Part shown: positions 1 through 12,400 of the stretch, piece by piece
Numbering within the stretch: position 1 is the first letter of the stretch
Layout: each line of letters begins with the position of its first letter
Translations under genes and position numbers: made by a program
The notes under the pieces: model-generated
Told to the model about the DNA's origin: nothing
Database searches by the model: none
The model's input: the letters and a program-made list of their open reading frames with translations, nothing else
DNA from: Limnomonas spitsbergensis
Taxonomy: Eukaryota; Chlorophyta; Chlorophyceae; Chlamydomonadales
Reading direction: 5' to 3'
NCBI GenBank assembly: GCA_037349105.1
Contig: JAYJMM010000032.1
Location: 62,001-126,000, forward strand
DNA length: 64,000 nucleotides

Positions 1-139
1 GCCTTAGGCCAGATTGAAGTGTGGTTCAAACATAGCTGACATGTAGCCAAACCCTGCTAAACAAAACCTGGTTGCATGCAAGGTCAACACAATGTAACAC
101 TGGGCTCCAAAGAGTAATCATCGTTAAGCCTTGTGCCCA

Positions 140-309
140 ACAAATGGGTTGCACAGTTAGAAACCGTACCCTACAAATGGGTTGCACAGTTAGAAACCGT
201 ACCCTACAAATGGGTTGCACAGTTAGAAACCGTACCCTACAAATGGGTTGCACAGTTAGAAACCGTACCCTACAAATGGGTTGCACAGTTAGAAACCGTA
301 CCCTACAAA
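140..309. repeat. 33-bp tandem repeat, 5 copies
   Basis: Five near-identical 33-bp units start at 140, 173, 206, 239 and 272. Because 33 is a multiple of three, every frame stays open on both strands; one plus frame reads KWVAQLETVPY five times. No splice sites or codon signal suggest translation, so this is called a minisatellite just beyond the 3' end of the minus-strand gene ending at 426. Confidence 0.9.
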
Positions 310-425
310 TCTTCCTTCACCTTACAAACCGGGCCGACAAGACACAACATGCCAAACTTAACAACTACCTCCAGCATGCTGCTTATGACAACATTTGCAA
401 GTGACCTTGGAAAATAATAGGATTG

Positions 426-3400
426 TCAAACGCACCCGGCAACAGACATGGTTGAGATCCGAGCGGTGAGGTAGGCTTCCTTTTTCGCCTCCATGGCCAA
501 GTGAATGCCTCCGTCAATGCGGAAAACCACTTGGGTCTTCTTTACGCGGGAGCCCACCGGAAGGAATCGGCCCCACTCCTTGCTCGTTCCTTCTTGCCTG
601 TGGAAATTAGAACACCACAATATGGTGTGGCAATGACCAGTATTTTCTTACAGACCTTCAGCTACATTTCAGCTACACTCCGGAGGCCCCTGGTGTTTGC
701 CAGGCATGCTGCTTGGGCCACCGGCCCCATGCCGGTCAAGGTTTTGGGGCCAACCGGGCCTTTGGCGGCTGCGGAGCGGCCAAAGGTGGGTTTTTCGGTA
801 CCCAGTGCCCACTAACTGAAGCATGCCACATTCTATAATTAAAAATTCTACCTTTTTCGAAGCCCAAGCCCATGCCTAACTACAAGTCATCCATTCCCCC
901 TCATCAGCCCACACTGCTTGAGACAAGTCCCCTCTACCCTTCCCCATCAATTTGCACTTGCTTACCCAAAGGCCGCAAGAAACACTCACTTGAGTTCAGC
1001 CACGTCTTTCTCGGCATCCAGCCTGATCAGAGACAGCTCAAAGTGCTTCTTCTGGACCGCGCTGTAGGCTTGCACTTTGTCGTTAATCTGACAGAGGGAC
1101 ACACAACATTAGCTGAAGTCACAAGGTGTGTGTGTCCTCAAGCACATATTTCGGGATCATACATTCAGTGAGGTGTATTCAAAAGTATTTTTTCAATATC
1201 CGAAAACGATTAAGGACACCATAATTTTGCACACAGAGCTCTGCATGAGTTTATTGAACACTACATATTTCCTCATATTTCCTGCCATAATTCATATATC
1301 ATGCCAGCATATAATGGGCAGAGAGAACAATGAATGTAACGGGTTTTAATATTGCAGACAAACAAACTTAGTATGGCCACCCACCTGCAATCCCTTTAAG
1401 TTGTGCGCAGCTGTCCAGGCTCGCCCTGCGCTGCCACCAAAGAATCCCATGCCAATGAAGTTGGCTGCTTGATCCACCTCGCCACCAGGTGGTGCTTCCG
1501 AGCTCCCCGACTCGCTGCAAGCTCCGCCGTCATCGCGCTCTGTCCGGGACGGTTCTGCACATTGCGCAGCGGCGGGAGCGGAAGCGGGAGCGGCCGCCGT
1601 ATCTACACATGTGGCGGACATGGCCGCTTGAGGGGAGGCTCCGCCGGGCTGTTGCAAGTTCAGCTTCTGCCTCTTATTGGGGCCGTGCTCTGCTGAAGTC
1701 ACGCTGCCATGGCCTGCCGTCTGCTCAGACATCATGGCCTCATTGAAGTCAACGTTGAGGTTGCGCCCCTCCTTGCCTTGGGATTTCAAGCAAAACTGCA
1801 TTGTGGGAATGCATCATATAATGTGGGTGGAATATACAGACACACAGACACTACATCTGAATTGCTTGCCAGGTAAAGCCAAGTTGATGCCAGCAAACGT
1901 CCCACCATGGCAGGGTCACATGGGAGTGATGCGTATCACTTCCCACCATGGCAGGGTCACATGCGAGTGCTACGTATCACATCCCACCTAGCAGAGTCAC
2001 ATGGAGTGTCGTGTATCCCATCCCACCATAGCAGGGTCACATGCGAGTGCAGCGTATCACATCCCACCATAGCAGGGTCACATGCGAGTGCAGCGTATCA
2101 CATCCTACCATGGCAGGGTCACATGGGAGTGCTGCGTATCACATCCCACCATGGCAGGGTCACATGCGAGTGCTACGTATCACATCCCACCTAGCAGAGT
2201 CACATGGAGTGTCGTGTATCCCATCCCACCATGGCAGGGTCACATGCGAGTGCGGCGCATCACATCCACCATAGCAGGGTCACATGCGAGTGCAGCATAT
2301 CACATCCCACCATGGCAGGGTCACATGCGAGTGCTGCGTATCACATCCCACCTAGCAGACTCACATGGAGTGTCATGTATCCCATCCCACCATAGCAGGG
2401 TCACATGCGAGTGCAGCGTATCACATCCCACCATGGCAGGGTCACATGCGAGTGCTGTGTATCACATCCTACCATGGCAGGGTCACATGTGAGTGCTGCG
2501 TATCACATCCCACCATGGCAGGGTCACATGCGAGTGCTGTGTATCACATCCTACCATGGCAGGGTCACATGCGAGTGCTGTGTATCACATCCCACCATGG
2601 CAGGCAGGGTCACATGCGAGTGCTGCGTATCACATCCTACCATGGCAGGGTCACATGCGAGTGCGGCGCATCACATCCACCATAGCAGGGTCACATGCGA
2701 GTGCAGCGTATCACATCCCACCATGGCAGGGTCACATGCGAGTGCTGCGTATCACATCCCACCATGGAAGGGTCACATGCGAGTGCGGCGCATCACATCC
2801 ACCATAGCAGGGTCACATGCGAGTGCAGCGTATCACATCCCACCATGGCAGGGTCACATGCGAGTGCTGTGTATCACATCCCACCATGGCAGAGTCACAT
2901 GCGAGTGTTGCGCATCACATCCCACCATGGCAGGTTCACATGCGAGTGCTGCGTATCACATCCCACCATAGCAGAGTCACATGGAGTGTCGTGTATCCCA
3001 TCCCACCATGGCAGGGTCACATGCGAGTGCGGCGCATCACATCCACCATAGCAGGGTCACATGCGAGTGCAGCGTATCACATCCCACCATGGCAGGGTCA
3101 CATGCGAGTGCTGCGTATCACATCCCACCATGGCAGGGTCACATGTGAGTGCTGCGTATCACATCCCACCATGGCAGGGTCACATGCGAGTGTTGCGCAT
3201 CACATCCCACCATGGCAGGGTCACATGCGAGTGTTGCGCATCACATCCCACCATGGCAGGGTCACATGCGAGTGCTGCGTATCACATCCTACCATGGCAG
3301 GGTCACATGTGAGTGCTGCGTATCACATCCCACCATGGCAGGGTCACATGTGAATGCTGCGTATCACATCCCACCATGGCAGGGTCACATGTGAGTGCTG

Positions 3401-6400
3401 CGTATCACATCCTACCATGGCAGGGTCACATGTGAGTGCTGCGTATCACATCCTACCATGGCAGGGTCACATGCGAGTGCTGCGTATCACATCCAACCAT
3501 GGCAGGGTCACATGCGAGTGCTGCGTATCACATCCAACCATGGCAGGGTCACATGCGAGTGCTGCGTATCACATCCAACCATGACAGGGTCACATGCGAG
3601 TGCTGCGTATCAGATCCCACCATGGCAGGGTCACATGTGAGTGCTGCGTATCACATCCCACCATGGCAGAGTCACATGCGAGTGCTGTGTATCACATCCC
3701 ACCATGGCAGGGTCACATGCGAGTGCTGCGTATCACATCCTACCATGGCAGGGTCACATGTGAGTGCTGCATATCACATCCTACCATGGCAGGGTCACAT
3801 GCGAGTGCAGCGTATCACATCCCACCATGGCAGGGTCACATGTGAGTGCTGCGTATCACATCCCACCATGGCAGGGTCACATGTGAGTGCTGCGTATCAC
3901 ATCCCACCATGGCAGGGTCACATGCGAGTGCTGCGTATCACATCCCACCATGGCAGGGTCACATGCGAGTGCTGCGTATCACATCCCACCATGGCAGGGT
4001 CACATGTGAGTGCTGCGTATCACATCCTACCAAGGCAGGGTCACATGTGAGTGCTGCGTATCACATCCTACCATGGCAGGGTCACATGTGAGTGCTGCGT
4101 ATCACATCCCACCATGGCAGGGTCACATGTGAGTGCTGCGTATCACATCCTACCATGGCAGGGTCACATGCGAGTGCTGCGTATCACATCCCACCATGGC
4201 AGGGTCACATGCGAGTGCTGCGTATCACATCCCACCATGGCAGGGTCACATGCGAGTGCTGCGTATCACATCCCACCATGGCAGGGTCACATGTGAGTGC
4301 TGCATATCACATCCCACCATGGCAGGGTCACATGTGAGTGCTGCGTATCACATCCTACCATGGCAGGGTCACATGTGAGTGCTGCGTATCACATCCTACC
4401 ATGGCAGGGTCACATGCGAGTGATGCGTATCATAACCCACCATGGCAGGGTCACATGCGAGTGCTGCGTATCACATCCCACCATGGCAGGGTCACATGTG
4501 AGTGCTGCGTATCACATCCCACCATGGCAGGGTCACATGCGAGTGCTGCGTATCACATCCCACCATGGCAGGGTCACATGCGAGTGCTGCGTATCACATC
4601 CCACCATGGCAGGGTCACATGCGAGTGCTGCGTATCACATCCTACCATGGCAGGGTCAAATGCGAGTGCTGCGTATCACATCCCACCATGGCTGGGTCAC
4701 ATGCGAGTGCTGCGTATCACATCCCACCATGGCAGGGTCACATGCGAGTGCTGCGTATCACATCCTACCATGGCAGGGTCACATGTGAGTGCTGCGTATC
4801 ACATCCCACCATGGCAGGGTCACATGTGAGTGCTGCGAATCACATCCCACCATGGCAGGGTCACATGCGAGTGCTGCGTATCACATCCCACCATGGCAGG
4901 GTCACATGTGAGTGCTGCGTATCACATCCTACCATGGCAGGGTCACATGTGAGTGCTGCGTATCACATCCTACCATGGCAGGGTCACATGTGAGTGCTGC
5001 GTATCACATCCCACCATGGCAGGGTCACATGTGAGTTCTGCGTATCACATCCTACCAAGGCAGGGTCACATGTGAGTGCTGCGTATCACATCCCACCATG
5101 GCAGGGTCACATGCGAGTGCTGCGTATCACATCCCACCATGGCAGGGTCACATGTGAGTGCTGCGTATCACATCCCACCATGGCAGGGTCACATGTGAGT
5201 GCTGCATATCACATCCCACCATGGCAGGGTCACATGTGAGTGCTGCGTATCACATCCTACCATGGCAGGGTCACATGCGAGTGCTGCGTATCACATCCCA
5301 CCATGGCAGGGTCACATGTGAGTGCTGCGTATCACATCCTACCAAGGCAGGGTCACATGTGAGTGCTGCGTATCACATCCTACCATGGCAGGGTCACATG
5401 TGAGTGCTGCGTATCACATCCCACCATGGCAGGGTCACATGCGAGTGCTGTGTATCACATCCTACCATGGCAGGGTCACATGCGAGTGCTGCGTATCACA
5501 TCCCACCATGGCTGGGTCACATGCGAGTGCTGCGTATCACATCCCACCATGGCAGGGTCACATGCGAGTGCGTGCTGCGTATCACATCCAACCATAGCAG
5601 GGTCACATGCGAGTGCTGCGTATCACATCCTACCATGGCAGGGTCACATGCGAGTGCTGCGTATCACATCCCACCATGGCAGGGTCACATGTGAGTGCTG
5701 CGTATCACATCCCACCATGGCAGGGTCACATGTGAGTGCTGCATATCACATCCCACCATGGCAGGGTCACATGTGAGTGCTGCGTATCACATCCTACCAT
5801 GGCAGGGTCACATGTGAGTGCTGCGTATCACATCCTACCATGGCAGGGTCACATGCGAGTGCTGCGTATCATAACCCACCATGGTAGGGTCACATGCGAG
5901 TGCTGCGTATCACATCCCACCATGGCAGGGTCACATGCGAGTGCTGCGTATCACATCCCACCATGGCAGGGTCACATGCGAGTGCTGCGTATCACATCCC
6001 ACCATGGCAGGGTCACATGCGAGTGCTGCGTATCACATCCCACCATGGCAGGGTCACATGCGAGTGCTGCGTATCACATCCCACCATGGCAGGGTCACAT
6101 GCGAGTGCGTGCTGCGTATCACATCCAACCATAGCAGGGTCACATGCGAGTGCTGCGTATCACATCCTACCATGGCAGGGTCACATGCGAGTGCTGCGTA
6201 TCACATCCCACCATGGCAGGGTCACATGCGAGTGCTGCGTATCACATCCCACCATGGCAGGGTCACATGCGAGTGCTGCGTATCACATCCCACCATGGCA
6301 GGGTCACATGCGAGTGTTGCGTATCACATCCCACCATGGCTGGGTCACATGCGAGTGCTGCGTATCACATCCCACCATGGCAGAGTCACATGCGAGTGCT

Positions 6401-9400
6401 GCGTATCACATCCCACCATGGCAGAGTCATATGCGAGTGCTGCGTACCACATCCCACCATGGCTGGGTCACATGCGAGTGCTGCGTATCACATCCCACCA
6501 TGGCAGGGTCACATGCGAGTGCTGCGTATCACATGCTACCAATGTGCGCACCTTCTTAATGGCAAAAACACACGCTTCCACCCTCTGTTGTTTTTGCTCG
6601 TCCAACCCCAGCCAGCTCTTCTCCGATGCAGATGTCTTCAAGTCACCTGAAAACAAGGGAATCTCAATGGGAGCTCTCCGAGATGGATGGTATCGAGGCT
6701 GGCGGGGTGTGAGGCTCCGCTGCCGCCTCGCTGCAGTCAGTAAGCATCGCGTTTTATGTGAGAAATCAACGAATCCAGCCAAGTGCGGCAAGAGACAGCC
6801 TATGGGAGGCAGGCAGAGCATCAGGGGGGGGAGAGCACGCAGTTGGCCATGGACAGTAGGGAGGCAGGTGTTAGGAGGTGCACGGAGATGGGTGGGAGTA
6901 CCAGCTGGTCATCATTTGGATGCACGGTGACGAAACTAAGGGGGGGTTCTCTGAAACAACAGAGGTGGCGCCACCGTGATGCACATGCGCAAGGTCAAAT
7001 GAAGCAGCAAGCGTCCGACGGCAGCGAAGCCGGCAGTGCATGGTCATTCTTGGACCCTTTGCCAATGTGCAATGGGAGGTGGGAGGGGAAGCGGGCAAGG
7101 CGAGAGGAACACCACCGCCGCCCCTGCAATCAGCATGACACACCATGCAAATTTCTCAGGATATCTGATTATAAAGACAAAGCGAGGCTAAGCTTTCAAG
7201 AACACATTCTCGGTGCATAGGTGGGAGCAAGCAGTACAGGGCGGTTAATTGTCAGCATGCGCTACGGGGTAGCCGGCCGTTGACGGGGAAGTGAGGCGGC
7301 AGGGGGGTGAGTGTGAGCACAACGGCAGTTTGAGAGGCGGGATCTCGTTGACTCAGGGCGCATGGGGGCAGACCAATAGGTAGGAGGTAGCGGCTTTTTG
7401 CGCATGCAATGAAGCCAACAGGTAGCTGGTGCACGCCCTTGCATGAAAGGGGATGTGCTGGCATGCAGCTGTGCTGATCAGGGTTGGGTAGGTCTGCGGT
7501 AGAACGGTAGAGGCCACCCTTCGGACCCACCCTTGAGCCCCTGAGGACAGCCAGCCAGTATCCACACTCTTCCCCTTCCTTTAGGGTGCATCCCGCAGTC
7601 CATGCATGGCCAAAGTGTGGACATGAAACAGCTGCCTTTGCTGGCTTGCACACGCAGCTCATTGTCGATGGTGTTTCAGTGTGGCCGGCAAGAAGGGTAC
7701 GGGCAGTGAACCCATGTGCCACCCTGGTGGATGCAGTGGGGCAGCGCATTGCGGATGGTATTTCAGTGGATGGTGGGGAAAAGCATGGTGGGGCTTCGCA
7801 CAGGCACGCCAGCCCAGTCCATGGGATGGGGCAGCGCACCTGTGTCCCCCATTGCTGCTCTCATGCCCGTCCCTCCCATGCCGGGGCTCGGCCCGCACCA
7901 CGGTCCTTTAGCTACCTGCCCCTCAGCCAGCCCTTCGCCCCCAGTGAGGCGCAGCAGTTTGGGAGGCAGGGGTTTCTGCCAATGAAATGAATCACCTGTT
8001 GTTAGCGGCCACAATGGACGTCGCTCGAGTGCCGGGGCCCAGTGTGTTCAATTGCTGACAACAGTGAAACGGACCCCACCCCTCCCACCCCACCCTAGAT
8101 CCCCTCCCTACGCCCACCTGCCGCCGCCACTGCCGTCTGGACCGCTGCCGCTGCAATCACGATGAAACAAAATGTCAGGAAATAATTAAAATAGCAAAGC
8201 CAGGCAGTACAATATCTGGGCCCAGCCGCATGGGCCGCACGCACATGTGCATGGGTCACTAGTGTGGGCAAGAGACAGTGAAGGGGTAGCAACAGTGGAG
8301 GTTGAGAGGTAAGGGGGAGTGCTGGGGTTCTTGAGAGCTCTTGGTGCGGGGGGCCGGGCCATTTGAAGCGGGGTGCAGCTCTCAGCCATGCGACCCCAGT
8401 GAGTCGCAGCGTAGGGCTCCCCCCAGAAACACCGGCCGCACCGCCGCACTAACACTGTTCAGCAGTTTTTTTTTCTTTCAAAAGATGCAATTACCGCTAT
8501 TGAAAAAAGCCTGGGGTATGAAAAAGTGTGGACGGCGCGGCGAAGCCGCGCGGGGGGGTGCAGGGGGGTCCCCCCCCCGCCAGGGGGTCCGGGGGCCAGC
8601 GGCCCCCGGTGGGGGTTTGGTTTCAATGTGTGGTTTCAACTCGAGATTCTCGTCCCAAATCTGTTGTAATTTCAATGTGTTAGTCCATTCAGGCAATGTT
8701 ATGAGTACCGATATTCGAGTCAAAAACTCCGTAACTAGCCTTAAAGGCACTCAAGCCTACAAACTGAAAATAAAGTCGGAAGTCAATATCAGTTAAGGCG
8801 GCAAGCCAATATTCATGAGAGGCAAGTTGTGGCCAAGTCAGGGAGTTCCCAATATGCAGCAATACCGCTGATGGCCCTGCCTCTCCCGGCCCAACCGCTG
8901 ATGGTCCTGCCTCTCATGCTGGCTCAACCGCTGATGGCCCATGCCTTGCTGCAATCTTTGGACCTTAGGGCGCCCAGGCCTTTTCACCCCATGCCCATGT
9001 ATATGGAGAAGTACGGGTCGTGACTGACGGCCGGAAAGAAAGCTGAGAATGCCTGCTTGGCGAGGAGAAGTGGCCCTCGAGAGATCGATTTCATCCTTTC
9101 GACGCTTCACGGGCCGCCCAGAATGACTGGAATCAGTAGATGATGTAGACATATTAAGCGATCCATGCGAGTCGATAGCGTTTCGATGATGCGGAGATAA
9201 AGGCGGTGCCGAACAGCAACCTTACAGGGGAAGTCAACACCACCCATAAAGGAGAGGGGAAGGCAGAACCACCCAGCAGCAAGGCTGTGGTTTGCAGTAA
9301 TTATGCATGCATGGCGGGAGAACACACACATGAAAGGGGCAAGCAATGGACAGGAATAATGGGGCTCTCGTGAGGGGTGGCCCGAAGGGCCACAATGCGG

Positions 9401-12400
9401 GTACAGGGCATTGCCATCGCATGCTCCGCACCAACATGAAGATGCACCAGGATTGCTGTAGCATGCAGATGCACTTGGGTGGCAGCATCTTGAGGGATAT
9501 GCTGCTGCCACCCAAGTGCATCTGCATATCCCTCAAGACCAGCCGATGCATCCCCCATGGTACACAGCATATCCCCTCAGCTCCTGGGGGTTTAGGGTAT
9601 AGGTTGGGGGGTCTTGGAGTTTATAGCATGCATATATCATGTAGAACATGCGCGTTCAAACAAGCATGGGTGAAGGCGGAAGTACAGGGGGGATGTATGC
9701 AAGAGGGAGAGCTTTCCCCTACAACCCCCCCTGCCCCCCATGCCAAGGGCCTTCAGCATTTTGTTAGCAAGGTTCAGCTACTTGTCAGCTATTTATCGGC
9801 TACACTCCGGCCTCCAGATGTGACCAGGCGGCTGCAGATGTGACCAGGCGGGTTGAGCATAGGCTGGCCTCATGTGTGGACAGGTATCAAGCGTATATAT
9901 ATAAGCAGGAGGGCAGCCAGGGGGGTAGGAGGGCTGAGGGCGGTCAAGCACGGCCGGGCACGGAAAGAGGGGCTGCTGCACGCAGTCAGACACTCAAGGC
10001 CTGCCAAAGGTGGTCTGGCAATCATGCACCCCGCACGGTGTGTAGGGGGCGGGGCAAGGCTAGGGAGCTGCCAGGAAGCTGCCTTCGCTGGCTGGCACAC
10101 GGCCAGTGCGCCAGCCAGGTCCCTGTCCCGGCCTTGATGGGTCACACTTGGTTGAGGATCTACCCCTTCCTCCATACCTGTCCCTCCCATGTGGCCCCAA
10201 TCATTAACGGCTGCGGGGCGGCCTGCCAAATATGCCTTATTATTGGAGAAACAATGAATAAATAAATGCATGAGGCGCCACTTGCCTACTTTTAGCTTCA
10301 CATGTGTCTGCTACATAACTGTGCGCCACTGTGCATGGACCTCTGGCGGCTGCAGTACCGTAGTGCTGATGAACTACCCTCGGAAGTCTGCCCCGAGGCC
10401 AATAAAGCAGTGGGGTGTGGGCTGCAGCATGTGAGGGACAGGCGTGAGGGGAGCCACAGGTGTGCTGCCCCAGCCGGGGGACAGGGCTGTGCGCCTGTGC
10501 GCAGCCCCACCATGCGTTTTCCCACAATCCACCATGCCCTACCCCATCGCATCCATCAGGGTGGCAATGGGGTTCACTGCCTAAACCTGCCGTGAAGCGG
10601 GGGCCGCGTGACACATGGCATGCATGGGGGGTGCTCCAGGGCGGCAGGAGGAGGGTCCCCCATGCACCCCCAGGTATGGAAATGCAGCTCTGTACGCATG
10701 GCATAAGGCTTGTTGGATGCACAAAGCGTGGATTGGGTGCCGGCGAGGCAACAAGCAGCATGCGAGTGCCCGACATGGGGGCTGGAAGACAGTCATGCGG
10801 TCAAACAGGGGGACAGGTGGGAGGGGATGGGGCCAACCTGATTAGGTGGAGTACGTGGTATCTGATCGGTTCCGATCGGCCAACCTCATGCAACACCATG
10901 GCTCCACCGGAGCCCCAAGTGGCACGCCTATGTGCAGCCCGCCATGTGTTTCCCATGAGCTCCACCATGCACTGCCCCACCATATCCATCAGGGTGGCAA
11001 TGGGATTCACTACCCATACCCTTTTTGCCAGCCACGCTGCTTCGGCCGGTCAAGTTTCGGACCTTCAGCACAGACAATGGCAAGGGGCACCATGCAAATT
11101 TTAACCGAACGTGGGCCCAAGAAGCATACCCACCCACGGCCTGGCAATGGGAGAACCACAAGTGCGCTGCCCCACCCCGAGGACTGGCAGTGACATGACT
11201 CGTGACAGCACATGCAGTGGGGACACAGGGGGAGGGGAATGCGTCCCCAAATCAACAGTCGGCTGAGACTTCATCCCTTCACTCAGACTCCCAGCCGGAG
11301 ACCCAAAATGTGAACAAGCATGCTGCTTAGGCCTACGGCCATGGCTCTTCACTTAAGAGCCCGCCTCCCCTAGCATGGGCCTTTGAATGGGGCCTTTGAA
11401 TGAGCTTAGGCAACGCATGGCGCCCCATGCATGGCCCTGCACATCTTACAGGCGCGCACTCGTCCCTCAGGGGCGCCGGGATGGGGCAGGTTGGAGGGCC
11501 TTCGGCATTTCTTTATTTATGTTCATCTATTTGTCGCACTTGGTTGAGGATCTACCCCTTCCTCCACACATGTCCTTCCCGCAAAACTCACCTCCTCCAC
11601 CTGCCGCCGCTGCCGTTGTTGCCGCCGCTGCCGCTATTGCCGCCGCTGCTGCAGGCAACACGCACAAAACCCTCTGTTAGGAAATGATTCAATCTAGCAA
11701 AGCGGGGATAGGTAGGAGGCACATTCTGGGCAGCAGCAGGTGCTCCAGAGCAGAGCAGGGGGGTGCTCCATAGCAGGGCAGGGAGGTGCGCCAGGGTTGG
11801 GTAGTAGCGAGGTGGTGCGGGCCGGGCTGCGGCATGGGAGCAATGCACGAGGGCAGCAATGGGGGAAACACAGGTGCGTTGCCCCAACCCATGGACAGGG
11901 CTAGCGTGCTAGTGCGCAGCCCCACCATGCTTTCCCAACCATCCACAATGCGCTGAAACACCGTCCACATTGCGCTGCCCCACCGCATCCACCAGGGTGG
12001 CAGTGGGGTTTACTGCTTGTACCCTTCTTGCCGGCCACGCTGTTTAGGCCGGTCAACACGCGGGGCGGCCTGCCGAATATGGCCTTGTAGCAAAAAAAAA
12101 AGGGAAACAGCAGGGGAGAGGGGCGCGACAGCGGGGCGCACCACTGTAGGATGTTGGCCACTACCTGTCAGGCCCATGGCGCTAGTTCAGATGGGCTACA
12201 GTTCAGCTACAGTCCAGCTACCCTCGGCTACAGTTCAGCTACCCTTCTGCAGGCCTCGTGCAAGCGCTGCCAGCCACACTGGATGGCTGCTCATTCATAG
12301 AGTTTTTTTCATTTCGCCCATTCCGGGGCTCTTGGGAGACCATGCGGGGACTGATTGGGTAGTCCCACCCACCCCGGGGACAGGCGGGTGACAACACCTG

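Noticed and set aside
1896..6540. CRISPR array
   Set aside because: Units are contiguous and near-identical with no unique spacers, and the genome is eukaryotic.
1907..6650. Dozens of overlapping long frames (e.g. 349 aa) over the 41-bp array
   Set aside because: A 41-bp stop-poor unit opens all plus frames; the protein repeats every 41 residues only because three units restore phase.
8341..8796. 151-aa plus frame including a GC-rich palindromic block
   Set aside because: Comparison with the 48 kb copy favours the minus strand as the coding strand of this element.
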